Positions 37,080-50,906 of a stretch of DNA of 64,000 nt are shown piece by piece (within the stretch, counting starts at the first letter, position 1; every line of letters starts with the position of its first letter). Source of the stretch: Cacajao melanocephalus. Lineage: Eukaryota; Chordata; Mammalia; Primates; Pitheciidae. The stretch spans positions 62,001 to 126,000 of the forward strand of contig CAUYLG010066169.1 in assembly GCA_963573385.1 (NCBI GenBank), given 5' to 3'. The position numbers and the translations under genes are program-made. The notes below the pieces were generated by a model. That model saw nothing but the letters and a program-made list of their open reading frames with translations, did no database searches and was not told the DNA's origin.

Positions 37080-37376
37080 TCTTTTTTTTTCTCTTGTGCC
37101 AGGGTATTACTGTGTTGCCCACACTGGAGCTTGCTGGTGCGATCTTGGCTCCCTGCAACTTCTGCCTCCCGGATTCAAGCGATTTTCATACCTCAGGCTC
37201 CCAAGCAGGTGAGACTACAGGTTCACATCACCACAACTGGCTAATTGTTTGTATTTTTAGTAGAGATGGGTTTCACCATGTTGGGCAGGCTGGTCTTGAA
37301 TTCCTGGCCTCTAGTGATCTGCCCACCTCAGCCTCCCAAAATGCTGGAATTACAGGCATGAGCCACTGCGCCCACA
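37080..37376 (-). mobile_element. Alu element (AluJ/S-like), reverse strand
   Basis: GTATTACTGTGTTGCCCACAC, CTGCCTCCCGGATTCAAGCG, TAGTAGAGATGGGTTTCACC and GAATTACAGGCATGAGCCAC. Target duplications CAAAAAAATAC (37069-37079) and CAAAAAATAC (37377-37386) differ by one A. Confidence 0.94.
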
Positions 37377-37386
37377 CAAAAAATAC

Positions 37387-37739
37387 CATCTTGAAATTGT
37401 ATTATCTCTTAGGTACTTTACACAGAAAGAATAAACATTATACAATTTACATTTCTTTAAGTACATTCTAATAAGTATCTCTTACTCAAAAGTCAAATCA
37501 ATATAAAACCTCACAGATTCCATCCACTTTGACTGCTGCATTTTAAGATCTCAAACAAGAAATCATGTGAATTTTCCATATACTGTGTTAGATTATTTTT
37601 TCTTCTTTTTTTATGTGACTTCTCTGATTTTGACACAGTGTCAGTCCTTCAAAATTCAAATAGTGTTGCCAACAGACCATTTTTATTTTACATTTCATAT
37701 TAAGCAGGTCATTGTTGACATCATTCCTTGCCAGATATG
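37387..37739. other. Unassigned DNA
   Basis: Nothing recognised. It may include the edge of the L1M block on its right. Confidence 0.35.
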
Positions 37740-38660
37740 TGATTTTTATTTCCATAACACAGTGAACTTTTTTATTTTTAAAATCGTATATTTAAGGTAT
37801 ACAACATAATGTTTTGTTAAACACATATATAGCGAAATGGTTACTATAGTAAAAAGTTTTTTCTGTTGAGATAAAATTTGCATATAGTGAAAAACACAGA
37901 TTTAATGTGTACAATTTATTATTTTGACAAGTGTAAAACATTGGCATACTTAACGCCCCGTTAATACCTAGATTATTTCCACCCCCGTAGAAAGTTCCCA
38001 CAGGTCCTATTCCAGTCAGTCACTACCTCCACAGCCTGTGGACAATCAGTGTTCTGATTTATATCACCATAGATTTGTTTTTTCTGTTGTTGAACTTCAT
38101 ATAAATAGATTAATTCAGTATGTACTCTTGCATCCAGCTTCTTTTACTGAATATATATTTTTTAGATTTACCAATATTGTTTATTTATCAGCACTTCATT
38201 TTTTTAAATTGGTGACAGGTACATTATTGTATGAATATTTCCCAATTTATTGACATATTTCCGTTGATGAATTAGAAGGCTTCTGTTGTTTTACTATTAT
38301 TAATAAAGCTGCTATAAGCATTATAGCTCAATTCCATTTGTAGACATATGTTGTCCTTGTGAAAATACCTAGGAATAGAGTAGCTATGTCATATGATAGG
38401 TGGATGTTTAACTTTTTAAGAAATGGTCAGATGGTTTTCCAAAGTTTTTATTTTGGTTTTATTTTGTATTTCATCGATGATTAAGGATGTTAGCACCTTT
38501 TTCTATCTACCTGAGTCATCAGAATATCTTCCTTTTTGAACCCTCCAGGTTTTGCCTACTTTTTATTAAGTTGTTAATCTTTTATTAGTGACTCATATGG
38601 CTTTTAACTACATTCTTGACCTAAGTCTTTTGGCAGATATATATTTTGCAGATACTCTGT
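37740..38660 (-). mobile_element. L1M LINE, end of ORF2 and 3' UTR, reverse strand
   Basis: AGGTATACAACATAATGTTTTG, GTGTACAATTTATTATTTTG, TCCACAGCCTGTGGACAATC, CTTCATATAAATAGATTAATTC, ATTAATAAAGCTGCTATAAGC, CTAGGAATAGAGTAGCTATG and GTCAGATGGTTTTCCAAAG are reverse L1M 3' landmarks in the right order. A block normally present after the last of these is missing, so the copy carries a deletion. No reading frame survives. Confidence 0.75.
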
Positions 38661-39560
38661 TTATTTCAAATATTCCGTCTATTTTTTTCTCTATTGTTCA
38701 GATTTTGTAATTTCTATTCTCTCTTCAAGTTCACTGATTCTTTTCTCTTTCTTCCTGTGTTAAGCCGACTCAATGAGTTTTTATTTCAGTTACTATGTTT
38801 TTCGGTTCTAATATCTTCATTTGGTTCTTTATGTCTTCATTTTTTATGAAACATTAAAAATTTTTTTTTCAAGCACATTTGTAACTGCACACTGAAGCAT
38901 TTTTATAATAATTTATTTAAAATCTTTGTTAGCTGATTAAAATATATGTGTCATCCAGTGTAGGCATTTATAGCTTGTCTTTTATCACTCAGATATTTTT
39001 ATTTCCTGGTTCTTGATGTGATGAGTGATTTTTCAATTGAATCTTGGGCTTTTGAGTATGTTGATATAAGACTTTGGATCTTATTAAAATCACCTTTTTT
39101 AATAGGCGCCCTATATACTGTGCTGGTGGGAGAAGAGACCACTCACTGCCTTCTTACAGCCAGACAGAGGTGGAACTCCTGGTTCCCCACTTGGCTGCCA
39201 CTGACACTCAAAGGGGAAGAGGTGTTTCATTACTGCTGGGTAGGGGTGGAATTTCAGGCCCCTCATTATTGTTCCCTGACACTACCCTGGCTGGGGTGAG
39301 CAGCAGTGACTTTTTACTGCTCTCTACATGGCTTCTAATGATGTGGCAGATGGTTGACCTCATTCCTGGAGGTGCCACTAGGCCTCTTCTGATACCACCT
39401 GAATGAAGAGGGGTGGGGACACTTCATTACAGTCAGGTGACCATGTCAGTCTAGGCTCTCCATTCAACTTTTGATGATGGGGTTGGGTGTGGGATTGCAG
39501 TTTTTATTCTTTGGTATTTGCTTGGAGTAGACTGATTATGGTCTAAAAGTTTTCTATCTT
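38661..39560 (-). mobile_element. L1M-related block, probably 5' UTR, reverse strand
   Basis: TTGTTCAGATTTTGTAATTTC, TCTTGATGTGATGAGTGATTTTTC, TTGAATCTTGGGCTTTTGAG and ACTTTGGATCTTATTAAAATC, followed by a GC-richer run of repeated 'ttcattactgctgggtagggg'-type units, match what I know of old L1M non-coding 5' sequence in reverse. If so, the region lost most of ORF1/ORF2 between this block and the 3' part at 37740-38660. Confidence 0.45.
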
Positions 39561-39609
39561 GCTAGGCTGTCCCATTTCTGGTCTTTTAAAGAGCAGACTT
39601 TTTGGGAAC

Positions 39610-39630
39610 TTTTTTTTTTTTTTTTTTTTT
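39610..39630. repeat. Poly(T) tract, about 21 bp
   Basis: Uninterrupted T run. No Alu or L1 body is attached on its right, so it is not an obvious retroposon tail. Confidence 0.9.
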
Positions 39631-40694
39631 GGTCTGTGTCCATTAGCAATTCCACATTGTTAGTTTCTCCAACAACCAGCCTGAATATGTGAAATAAAAA
39701 TAAAACCTGAGGAACTCACTGCCATTCTGTCCCTTGGGTCTTTAGTCAGCTTGTCTTTTACTCTCCAACTCTTAATGTCTTTTTATGTTTACTTAATATA
39801 TAATGGCTAGGGCTTTGGGCTGTATTTAGATAGAGGAAGAGGGAAAAGTGCATCAACTCCATCTTTCCAGACGCAGAAGTAGGCAGGGCACATCAATTTT
39901 AACTTAGTCTTAGGCCTTTACCCTCAGGCCTAGTTCTTACTCCTACTTGTGGCATTTCCAGGGTTTTCACAAAATGCCTGAGAGGCTCGTTAAGTTCCCC
40001 TATATGGAGTGGGTGGAGACTCCTATAACCTCCTGGCTCTAGATAACCTCTGTTATGTTAGTTCAGATCCCAGTCCCGTACCAGTCATTCTGTGCTGGGC
40101 CAACCATGGTTTTGCCATGAGTATGTATATACTGGTTTTTGGTCAGTAATCTTAGAAATTCCACATACAGGCTGCTTAGGTCCACCTCTTATATTTCTTG
40201 GCTCTCTTGTACTTTGCCTACAAATTCTAGATGGTTCTGCAACCTCAAGCTCTAGTCTTTGCCTCCTCAGGTCGGGGAGGTCACTGCCCCCTTGTTAGGC
40301 CTTTTTTTCCTCCATTGTGGTTTAACTATTGCCCTAGATAGGAAGGCTGGAAAAATATGGGGCTTACCACATTTCTTTTCTTTAACGATCATGGTATTTC
40401 CTTTATTTGAGGATCATGGTTCTGAGATGCCAGTAGACCAGTGCCTGAAAACAGCTGCCTCTTATTTTTTGTCCAATTTCAAACGTATTTACATGTGGGT
40501 AATGTAGTACCACTTATCCTGTAATGACTGCAAGTGGAGATCTCTACACTGGCTTTTAATTTTTCAGTTATTCAGGAAATCTTCAGCAAATATATGTGAC
40601 AGAGATACTTAGAATTGGATTCATTCAACAAAAAATTAAAACTTTTCCAAGTTTACCCAGTGAGATCTATAATGTGGCTGATAGGGAAAATATA
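39631..40694. other. Unassigned DNA, possibly further L1M 5' sequence
   Basis: Frames of 68-82 codons occur but no gene is supported. Its composition and position suggest continuation of the reverse L1M block, without firm motifs. Confidence 0.35.
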
Positions 40695-40754
40695 TATTAT
40701 GTATTAGTCAGAACTCTCTAGAGAAATAGAACCCATAGGATGTTTATGTGTGTG

Positions 40755-40785
40755 TAGACAGACAGAGAGAGAGAGAGAGAGAGAC
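40755..40785. repeat. (GA)n microsatellite within the MLT2 LTR
   Basis: ACAGACAGAGAGAGAGAGAG in the position where this LTR family carries a variable simple repeat. Confidence 0.9.
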
Positions 40786-40880
40786 TAGGGTTTATTATAA
40801 GGAATTTTCTCACACAATTATGGAAACTGGAAAACCTAGTATCTGCAGGGTGAGTCAGTGGATTGGCAACCTGGATCTCC

Positions 40881-40995
40881 TGTTCAGATTATGTAATTTC
40901 TATTCTATCTTCAAGTCCAATGATCTTTCTTTTCTTTGTCATTTGGTATTGAGCCCACTCAATGAGTTTCATTTCAGTTGCTATGTTTTTCGGTT
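40881..40995 (-). mobile_element. L1M-like patch inserted in the MLT2 LTR
   Basis: About 115 bp closely similar to 38695-38817 in the same orientation. Shared strings include TGTAATTTCTATTCT, ACTCAATGAGTTT and CTATGTTTTTCGGTT. It interrupts the LTR between GGATCTCC and ACTATCTCCAGTC and has no A/T tail or obvious target duplication. Confidence 0.75.
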
Positions 40996-41206
40996 ACTAT
41001 CTCCAGTCTAAGCCTGGCAGACTGGAGACCCAAGAAAGCCCATGTTCCCATCTAGTCTGAATGGTGCCTGCTGTTAAAACAGGAAGATCTGATGTTGAAG
41101 ATGAAGTCTGAAGGCAGTTTGCTAGGGTGTTCTCTCTTCCTCAAAAAGAAGCCAATATTTTTGTTCTATTCATGTCTTTAACTGATTGGATGAGGCACAC
41201 ATACAT

Positions 41207-41232
41207 TATGAAGGACAATTATGAAGGACAAT
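41207..41232. repeat. 13-bp perfect tandem duplication
   Basis: TATGAAGGACAAT twice in a row, inside the LTR. Confidence 0.97.
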
Positions 41233-41351
41233 CTGTTTTATTCAAAGCCCACTGATTTAAATGTTAAAGCCTTTCAGAAACACCCAGACTAAATATCTGG
41301 GCACCCTATAGCCCAACCAAATTGACACATAAAATTAATTATCACGTATTA

Positions 41352-41694
41352 CTTATGTACTTTTGATTAGTTTCTGGTTGTTGCAAGTTAATAATTTTTA
41401 AAAATATTTAATGTGCTTTGACTTACCTAAATACATATATCTCATTTTATGTACGGTGTGCGTTAAAGTAGTATCCCTAATTTCCATTTATCTCTCCTCT
41501 CATATTCTCTCAAATATACTCTGTATTCTGTAGACATGCTAAATATTATAGGGTAATGCTATGCATTTATTTTTTTTTACTAAACAAATATTTATGTGCT
41601 TTGTACTATGATAATCACTGAATGCTCAGTGATAAGCTAAAGGGACATCATTTAATGATGGAAACAACCAAAAATAAGTAAATAGACATTGTAA
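41352..41694. other. Unassigned AT-rich DNA
   Basis: Nothing recognised. Confidence 0.4.
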
Positions 41695-42315
41695 ACAAAT
41701 CAGATCATGTTATTCCTTTGCTCAAAAACTTCTAATGGCTTCCCATGTAATTTGGCATAAAAGCTAGAGTCTTTATGAAGGCTTCCAAGGTCCTGAAAAG
41801 TCTTCCCCCTACCTCTTAACTCTTAGAGCTCACTTTCCGCTCGTGTCCCCATCTCTCATTTCATCCCAGCCATTCTGGCATCTTTGGTTCCTTGATTGCA
41901 GAAGCCGTCGTCCTACCTGAGAACTTTTGAACTGACTGTTCCTTCTGCCCAGGCATGTTTCCATAGGTATTCTGGCTTACTCCATCTGCATCCTAAAGCC
42001 TTCCTTAAATATCACCTTTCTATGATTATCCTAACCATTCTACTTAACTGTAGCTCTTCCCACCTCCCTACCTTGGTACTCCTGACTGCTCCATAACCTG
42101 CTCTGTTTTGTTCCATTGTACTTACAAGCTTCTATCATTCTATGTCATTTCTTTATATATTATGATTGTTGATGTTGATTAGCAACATCCTCTCAGAATT
42201 TGTGTTATATGTGAGCAAGGAGTTTTGCTGACCTGTTCATAACCATGTCCCAAGTGCTTATCCCATCTCATGGCCCACAGTAGGCATTTCATACATATGG
42301 ATTGAATAAGAGAAT
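41695..42315 (+). mobile_element. L2 LINE, 3' region, forward strand
   Basis: CAGATCATGTTATTCCTTTGC, AATGGCTTCCCATGTAATTTGG, GGCTTCCAAGGTCCTG, CCCAGCCATTCTGGC, ACTGTTCCTTCTGCCCAGGC, TCCTTAAATATCACC and the end CCACAGTAGGCATTTCATACATATGGATTGAAT. This is the most complete forward L2 3' end here, about 620 bp. The frame is broken. Confidence 0.85.
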
Positions 42316-44914
<2,599 letters not shown>

Positions 44915-44927
44915 GAAATACAAAGGA

Positions 44928-45211
44928 GGCCAGGCACAGTGGCTCACATCTGTAATCCTAGCACTTTGGGAGGCTGAGGCAAGCACATCACTCTTGAGGC
45001 CAAGAGTTCAAGACCAGCCTAACCAACATGGTGAAATCCTGTCTCTACTAAAAATACAAAAATTAGCTGGATGTGGTGGCATACACCTGTAGTCCCAGCT
45101 ACTCTGGAGGCTGAGCAGAATCACTTGAACCTGACAGGCAGAAGTTGCAGTGAGCTGGGATTGCATTGCTGTAGAGCAAGACTCTGTCTCAAAGAAAAGA
45201 AAAAAAAGAAA
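44928..45211 (+). mobile_element. Alu element (AluS/J-like) with a right-arm deletion
   Basis: GGCCAGGCACAGTGGCTCAC, both arms, and an A/G-rich tail. The right arm lacks about 18-20 bp that normally carries the 'cactccagcctggg' segment. Target duplications GAAATACAAAGGA (44915-44927) and GAAAGACAAAGGA (45212-45224) differ at one base. Confidence 0.94.
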
Positions 45212-45399
45212 GAAAGACAAAGGAGACCAGAGGCAGAGAAAGTAAGATTGGTAAACTGGGGGCTTTAATGAGGTCAGACAATGATTTCCATGAGGATAAC
45301 TAAGCAAGCACATTGGAAGACTCAAAGTTGTGGTTGAATGGGGAATCTATGAATGCATGATGTTGAGTCTGCTGCATTATTTTATGCCTGTGCTTTAGA

Positions 45400-45660
45400 C
45401 TGTGCTGCCCTATGTCTGGGGCATTTTACTTTCCTTGTCCACCTGAATAACTAGTTCCTTCCCTAATTCTGTCAGACTGATGTACATGCTCTTTCTCTGT
45501 TCTTACCCATGTGTATCCTATCATCAGTGACATTACATGCCTCTTAATTGCTGTCTCCTAATACCAATCCAACTGCACTGCTAGACTGGGAACTCTTTGT
45601 TGATGTCTGCCTTCTTAATTGGCTGGCACAGTGCCTGATGCTCAACATAGATTTAGCTGG
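45400..45660 (+). mobile_element. L2 LINE 3' end, forward strand
   Basis: CTAGACTGGGAACTCTTTGTTG, TGTCTGCCTTCTTAATTGGC and CTGGCACAGTGCCTGATGCTCAACATAG are diagnostic L2 terminal motifs. Confidence 0.82.
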
Positions 45661-45728
45661 AAAAAAAAGGAAGAGTTAAGAATGACTTTAGGTGATGGAG
45701 GCTATGAGGGTAGATGATATTGCCTAGG

Positions 45729-45939
45729 ACACTGCTGACCAGTATGGTAGACCCCACCACATGTTGCTATGCAAACTTAAATGTAATGTAATGAAAGTTA
45801 GTTGAATAGGATTCAAAATTTCATTCCTCCATCACACTAGCCACGTTTCAAGTAGCCAGTAGACACATGTGGCTGTTGGATTAGAAAGCAGAGATAGAAA
45901 ATTTCTATTACAGCAGGAAGTTCAGCTGTATTGCTCTAA
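45729..45939. mobile_element. hAT-Charlie-type non-autonomous transposon (MER58-like)
   Basis: CACTGCTGACCAGTATGGTAG at one end and GGAAGTTCAGCTGTATTGCTC at the other are diverged inverted termini. Inside are CACACTAGCCACGTTTCAAG and AGACACATGTGGCTGTTGGA, the hallmark of this family. Family name provisional. Confidence 0.7.
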
Positions 45940-46424
45940 CATTATAGAATAAGAAGTTTGGGGGCAGGGTGGGAAAGTACTTATAGAAGATGTAAGGAAG
46001 CACTGAAAGAAGGGGAGAAAGGATAGAAAGGAAACCAGAGTACTAGGAGATGGGGCTTAGGGATGACCTTCCACAAGAGGTCTTGTAGGTTATAAGAGAA
46101 ACTCACAAATTGCCATAAGAAGTTAGATGTGAATGGATGATATACAAATGGAAACAGTAGAAGGGAAAGGAAGAAAGATTAGACTATAGTAAAGAGGTAG
46201 TGTTAAGAGAAGGATTTTTTTTTTTCTTTTGGGATGGGAGAGTGAAGTATACTTGAAAAAAGATGTTTTGCTACTGAGAAAAAGAGTGAAGAAGGAAATT
46301 GATGGAGGTCATCAAGGATACAATTTCCAGAGGCCAAAGGAAAAACAGGGATCTTGGATGTGAGCATTGGGTTAGGCCTTGAGAAAAAAAGCACATATAA
46401 GTTTTTCTTTGATTCTGAAAGTCA
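45940..46424. other. Unassigned purine-rich DNA
   Basis: AG-rich plus strand, possibly more reverse L2. Nothing firm. Confidence 0.35.
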
Positions 46425-46790
46425 GATATCCATTTATTCAAGTGTACTTACTGAACACCTGTTTGTGCCCAGCACTTTTCTAGATGTTAAGAATTCAGCA
46501 ATAAGTACAGCAGAATAACTGGTTTTATGAAGCTTACATTTTGCCACTGGAGACAGGAAATAAATAAGTAAAATATACGGTATGTTACAGAATGATAAGT
46601 ACAAGAGAGAAAAAGCGCAGCTGGAACATGGAAAGTTTCAGAGGCACCGGACAGTGGTGTTGTGGTTGTTAATTTCAGATAAGGTGACCAGAGACATCTC
46701 AATGAGGAGGTGAAGGAAGGAGGGGAGAGTCCTAGAGATGAGTGGCTATCAGACAACTGTGGAGGTGGGGAGAGACATTGAAGGAGTTCA
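46425..46790 (-). mobile_element. L2 LINE 3' end, reverse strand
   Basis: CCATTTATTCAAGTGTACTTACTGAACACC, GTGCCCAGCACTTTTCTAG, AGCTTACATTTTGCCACTGG, GAGACAGGAAATAAATAAG and CATCTCAATGAGGAGGTGAAGG are in reverse L2 order. Confidence 0.8.
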
Positions 46791-48054
46791 TTCTTAATGA
46801 TACTTGTTGCCTTGGAAAAATCTCGTGCTGAGGATGATGAGTATGGCAGAAGGTTTGAGTGGGTTTGAAGGAGCGATGGTCCACTGTAGAAAGTCAAAAT
46901 ATTGCCACCAATAAAATTAATTAAAATATCTTTTTATTCACCCTGCACTAAAGACACAGAAATGTGCTTTTAATTTGCATATTATTTCTGGTTGTACTTT
47001 ACCCAGCCACTGTCTGCTGTACGCGTTGAATGGAAAATATTACTTGACCCCTATCGAAGGTTGCCTGTTAAGTTTGTACATTTTGTGAACTGATACCTAA
47101 CTTAAAATTTTTTATTATTCATGGAAAAAAAATCATATAACTAAAAAACTAGATGCTAAATTACTAAAGGACCCAGAAGACTATGAACTTGCATAATTGA
47201 AGAACTTGAGCAGAAAGGGTATCATAGTTACAGAATGGAGTCCCAAGTTATGTTCTTAAATAAATTTAAGAGAGTTAGCAGAGCGTTTGAAGATTTGTGT
47301 TCCATTTTCCTTTACTTAGAATAATGAATATATTCATAAGTCACTAAGGTGATTCAGTAAAACAAATCAAAACTGTATCTTGTAGGTTAAAGATTATATT
47401 AGAAGCTAGATTGTCAAAAGAGTGAGGCAACCTTTAAACAGTGACACTTACTTAATGTAATATGAAGGATTCTTGATACTCTTGATGAATTGAAAAATGG
47501 TCAACTTTCTCTGAATGGTTAGGATTGTAGAGTGCTGTAAAACTAATCAGATGCTATTTTCCTTTAGAAGCAGAGGCAGATTTTTATAATTTAATAAACA
47601 TGCTAGAAAACTGCATAAAAATGACTTGAGGGAAAAAGAAACATCTGGAACCTTTGCAGCATATATCTGGGAAGCAGGGCTGAGGAATCTATTGATGGAA
47701 TAAATGACTGCTTAACTGGAGATCTTGTCCCTGAGCAGTTCCTCACAGATCTCTTTCTATTGTGAAATTCCACTATTAGTAACTTATTTCTTTGTTTAAG
47801 CTTTGTGCTTGTGTAGGGTCCAGAACTCATTTTGTCTCCCTTTCCTTCTCTTTCTTTCTTTCTCCATCAAATGTCAGTGCTCTTCAGTGCTGATGCCTCT
47901 ACCTCAGGCCTCTGTTCTGATTACTGTGTATTTTATTTTGCTGCCGCTATCTTGAGCCAACTGTGTATTTATGATTCTCCAAACCTCATCGATTGCTCTG
48001 GACTCCCTCAACCAACAGCCTATTGGATATAATAACAGTAATAAATAATAATGA
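46791..48054. other. Unassigned DNA
   Basis: No family recognised. CTTT-rich run at 47848-47862. Confidence 0.4.
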
Positions 48055-48275
48055 ATACCCTTTCTGAATGGCTTACACACACCATGTATCAGGCTCTTGA
48101 CTAATAATTTTAAAATGTGATCCCATTTGATCCTCATTAGCCTGTGAGGTTTACAGAAGACGAAACCAAAGCACGTTAAATGTAGGTAACTCACCCAGAT
48201 CTCATGGCTCACAACAGCTGTGACCTAAACCCAGATCTGTCTGATTCCAATGCCCTTGCTTCAGTCATCACCTTA
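48055..48275 (-). mobile_element. MIR SINE, reverse strand
   Basis: ACCATGTATCAGGCTCTTGAC, TGATCCTCATTAGCCTGTGAGG, GTAGGTAACTCACCCAGATCTC and TAAACCCAGATCTGTCTGATTCC are in reverse MIR order. Confidence 0.82.
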
Positions 48276-48589
48276 TGCTAGCTTTCCACTTAGCTATGCC
48301 ACAAGAACTTTAAAATCAGCATAACTAACCAAGTCTCATTTTATTTTTCCCTCATCTACACCTTCTCTGATGCTCTGGATCCTACTTAATGATCCCACCA
48401 TCTATTCAGGCACTTTAGTGAGAACCTGGAAGCTGGGCCAGCTTCATGGACATGTGAACTGTGCAATTGCCCAGGTGCCACGGGCCCTATGCTTGGCTTC
48501 TTCTCAGCCATCTCCATCTTGATATTCTTAATAATTTTCAAATAATATCATTTTGCACTGGGCCCCACACATCACATAACCCTTCCTGC
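48276..48589. other. Unassigned DNA
   Basis: Nothing firm. Possibly the diverged upstream part of the L2 that follows. Confidence 0.35.
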
Positions 48590-49225
48590 CTAGGAGTCAT
48601 CTTTGCCGCTTTCCTTGCCTTCCTGTGTTCCTCTTACCCCTTCCTCCAACTCTAATTAGTGATGCTGATTCTTTCTCTTAAACCCCACTTGAACTTCTGC
48701 ACGAAATTTCACTGTCCTTATTTAGGTCGTCATTATGCATTTACTCGATTACTATAGAGTCTCCTCCTCCCCTGTTTCTTGTCTCAACTTCCCATAATTG
48801 GTGCTATGCATTATTTCAGAAGTAGCTCTTAGAGTGTACTTGTTCATCCTGCTCCTCTTCCTGTAGCCCTTCGGTGACTTCCCATTTCCTGTTGGAATAA
48901 AGTTTGGACTCTTTGTCAAGGCTCTCAGAACACTGTCATTTGCCTGCCTCCTCAGCTGCATCTTTTACTGCCTCTGTATCTGTGCAGTTTCCCAGTCATG
49001 CTGAAATGAACACTGGTTTGACCATTTTGTGCATATGCACTTGATAGTCGTCATCCCTGGGTTGACCTTTCCTTCCCTATCTCTCATGGTATAGCTTAAA
49101 CATGTCCTCTTAGGAAAAGGCTTTCCAGAACTTTCGCTGCTTTTTCCCAAAGACAATTGATCATCTGATTCTCTACAGCACTCAGGACTTGTTATACACC
49201 TTTGTTAAAGATATAAAGCAAATAC
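48590..49225 (+). mobile_element. L2 LINE, 3' region, forward strand
   Basis: CCCTTCGGTGACTTCCCATTTCC, GGAATAAAGTTTGGACTC, GTCAAGGCTCTCAGAACAC, GAAAAGGCTTTCCAGAAC and the CAGCACTCAGGACTTGTTATACACC block match the forward L2 sequence. The distal tail is missing. Confidence 0.78.
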
Positions 49226-50224
49226 TGTATTAGGCCATGCCATTGAAATGGCTGTTTCAGTAGCCCTTGTAGCCATGGTTGAACATCTCCAATTTCCGGT
49301 AGCTTCACCTGTACTCTGTTGTGATTTTTGGAAACTTAACTTAATTGGGAGTTAGGGACAGAGACTTTTGTATTAAACATTGTGCTTCTATCATTGAGAA
49401 GAGTCTTTGGCACAGAATAGGTGAATGAACTTCAGGGAAGGAACAACAAAACAGAGAACATTGTGAGGACATGATTAAAGTGGATTGAAAATGGTCACTT
49501 TTTATAATAAAATTATTTTTTCTAGGTATTTATAGAATCTGAATAGTTTTACATGAAGTGTAGTCTCTGAGCCAAAGGAAGCCCAAGTATTTCGGTATAG
49601 TTTCAACCAATCTGAAATGTTTCTTATAGAGTCCTTGTCAAAACTTTGTTTATAAGGCAGTTTGTAAAGCTCAAACTTTTACTGTGAAAGGAAAACTGTG
49701 AGAAAGAGGCTTGCAGGGATTTGAAGTTACTAGTTTTCTTTTGACCCTAAGCTGATATACCCACGGGCTTAGAAGAAAGCATTGCCATCTAACACAGGCA
49801 CCCAGGACTGATGGATGATAAGAACAATCCTCCTTCACTGGGGATGGTGAAGGAGGAAGAAGATCAGCCTTAATAGGCTTTGAGAGAAATTTTGGTACCA
49901 CCTTCTAAAAAAATATCTATATCATTTATTGATTTTTTTATGGATCACCAAGAATCCCCCACAGTAATTTCTAATGTTTTCAGATTCTGGTTCTAGATTT
50001 ATCCTTGATACCCGTTTCAGGTTCTGTTTGTTTTATCACCTTTGAGGAAATTGAAGCCCTGAAGCATTCTCAGTCTATTTCTGTAGAAATCCCTCCCAGG
50101 AGAGTACCTAAACAAGGGAAAGGAAGCCTACTTGTCTAGGAATAAGGAAAGCATCCTAAGTGAGTGTTTCATGTTCCTACTCCGTTGATTTTAAATTATT
50201 TTTGTTTTTCACTGATTATTGTCT
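49226..50224. other. Unassigned DNA
   Basis: Nothing recognised. Confidence 0.4.
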
Positions 50225-50345
50225 TCATCATACACAAATATTGTGCCCAACACTGGTCTATATATTGTGAAATACAGACAATAAAGGCTCAGATGCATCA
50301 AGAAATTTATAATCTACCTAGGATGCCCAATGCAGCCCTCCAACC
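50225..50345 (-). mobile_element. L2 LINE 3' end fragment, reverse strand
   Basis: TTGTGCCCAACACTGGTC, AAATACAGACAATAAAGGCTC and ATCAAGAAATTTATAATCTACC match the reverse L2 terminus. Confidence 0.6.
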
Positions 50346-50556
50346 TCCCAGTTAGAGAATGATTAAAGGTAAGCTTTTGTGGTACCAAACACCCACATAG
50401 GAATTTAGGTAAAGGTGTGATTCCTTTGGGTTGTAGTATCAGAAAAGACATGGAGATGCTGAGCCTCCAGGTGAGCCTGACACTAAAGAATGGACAAGAG
50501 TGGTTGCTATGGGCTTGTTGCCTCAACCATTAGGCTTTGATGAGAGGGTAAAGGCT

Positions 50557-50649
50557 TATATTAGCTAGGGTTCTCCAGAGAGAAAGAACCAGTAGAAGAT
50601 ATATATCTATATCTATATCTATATCTATATCATCTATATCTATATATAG

Positions 50650-50692
<43 letters not shown>

Positions 50693-50858
50693 AAGAGAGC
50701 ATATATATACACACACACATATATGTGTATATATATATATATAGAGAGAGAGAGATACAAGAATGAATTTATTAGGGAAATTGGCACATATGATTTTATG
50801 TATATATGTATGTGTGTGTGTATATATGTGTATGTGTGTGTGTGTGTGTGTGTGTATA

Positions 50859-50906
<48 letters not shown>

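Larger units (their letters stand above)
40700..41346 (-). mobile_element. MLT2-type solo LTR (ERVL), reverse strand, with a foreign patch
   Basis: TGTATTAGTCAGAACTCTCTAGAG start, AAGGAATTTTCTCACACAATTATG, AACTGATTGGATGAGGCACAC, CACTGATTTAAATGTTAAAGCC, AATTGACACATAAAATTAATTATCAC end. TATTA at 40695-40699 and 41347-41351 is a perfect 5-bp target duplication. 40881-40995 is not LTR sequence (see separate entry). Confidence 0.88.

Noticed and set aside
37046..37471. 141-codon forward frame
   Set aside because: It reads through a reverse-strand Alu. Similar frames at 6660-6966, 12250-12639, 18059-18383 and 43685-43990 are also Alu sequence.
39610..39630. Poly(T) run considered as the tail of a reverse-strand retroposon or processed pseudogene
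   Set aside because: No Alu, L1 or gene-like body follows on the right, and no target duplication is seen.
46487..46897. 136-codon reverse frame
   Set aside because: Overlaps reverse L2 3' UTR sequence, which is non-coding.
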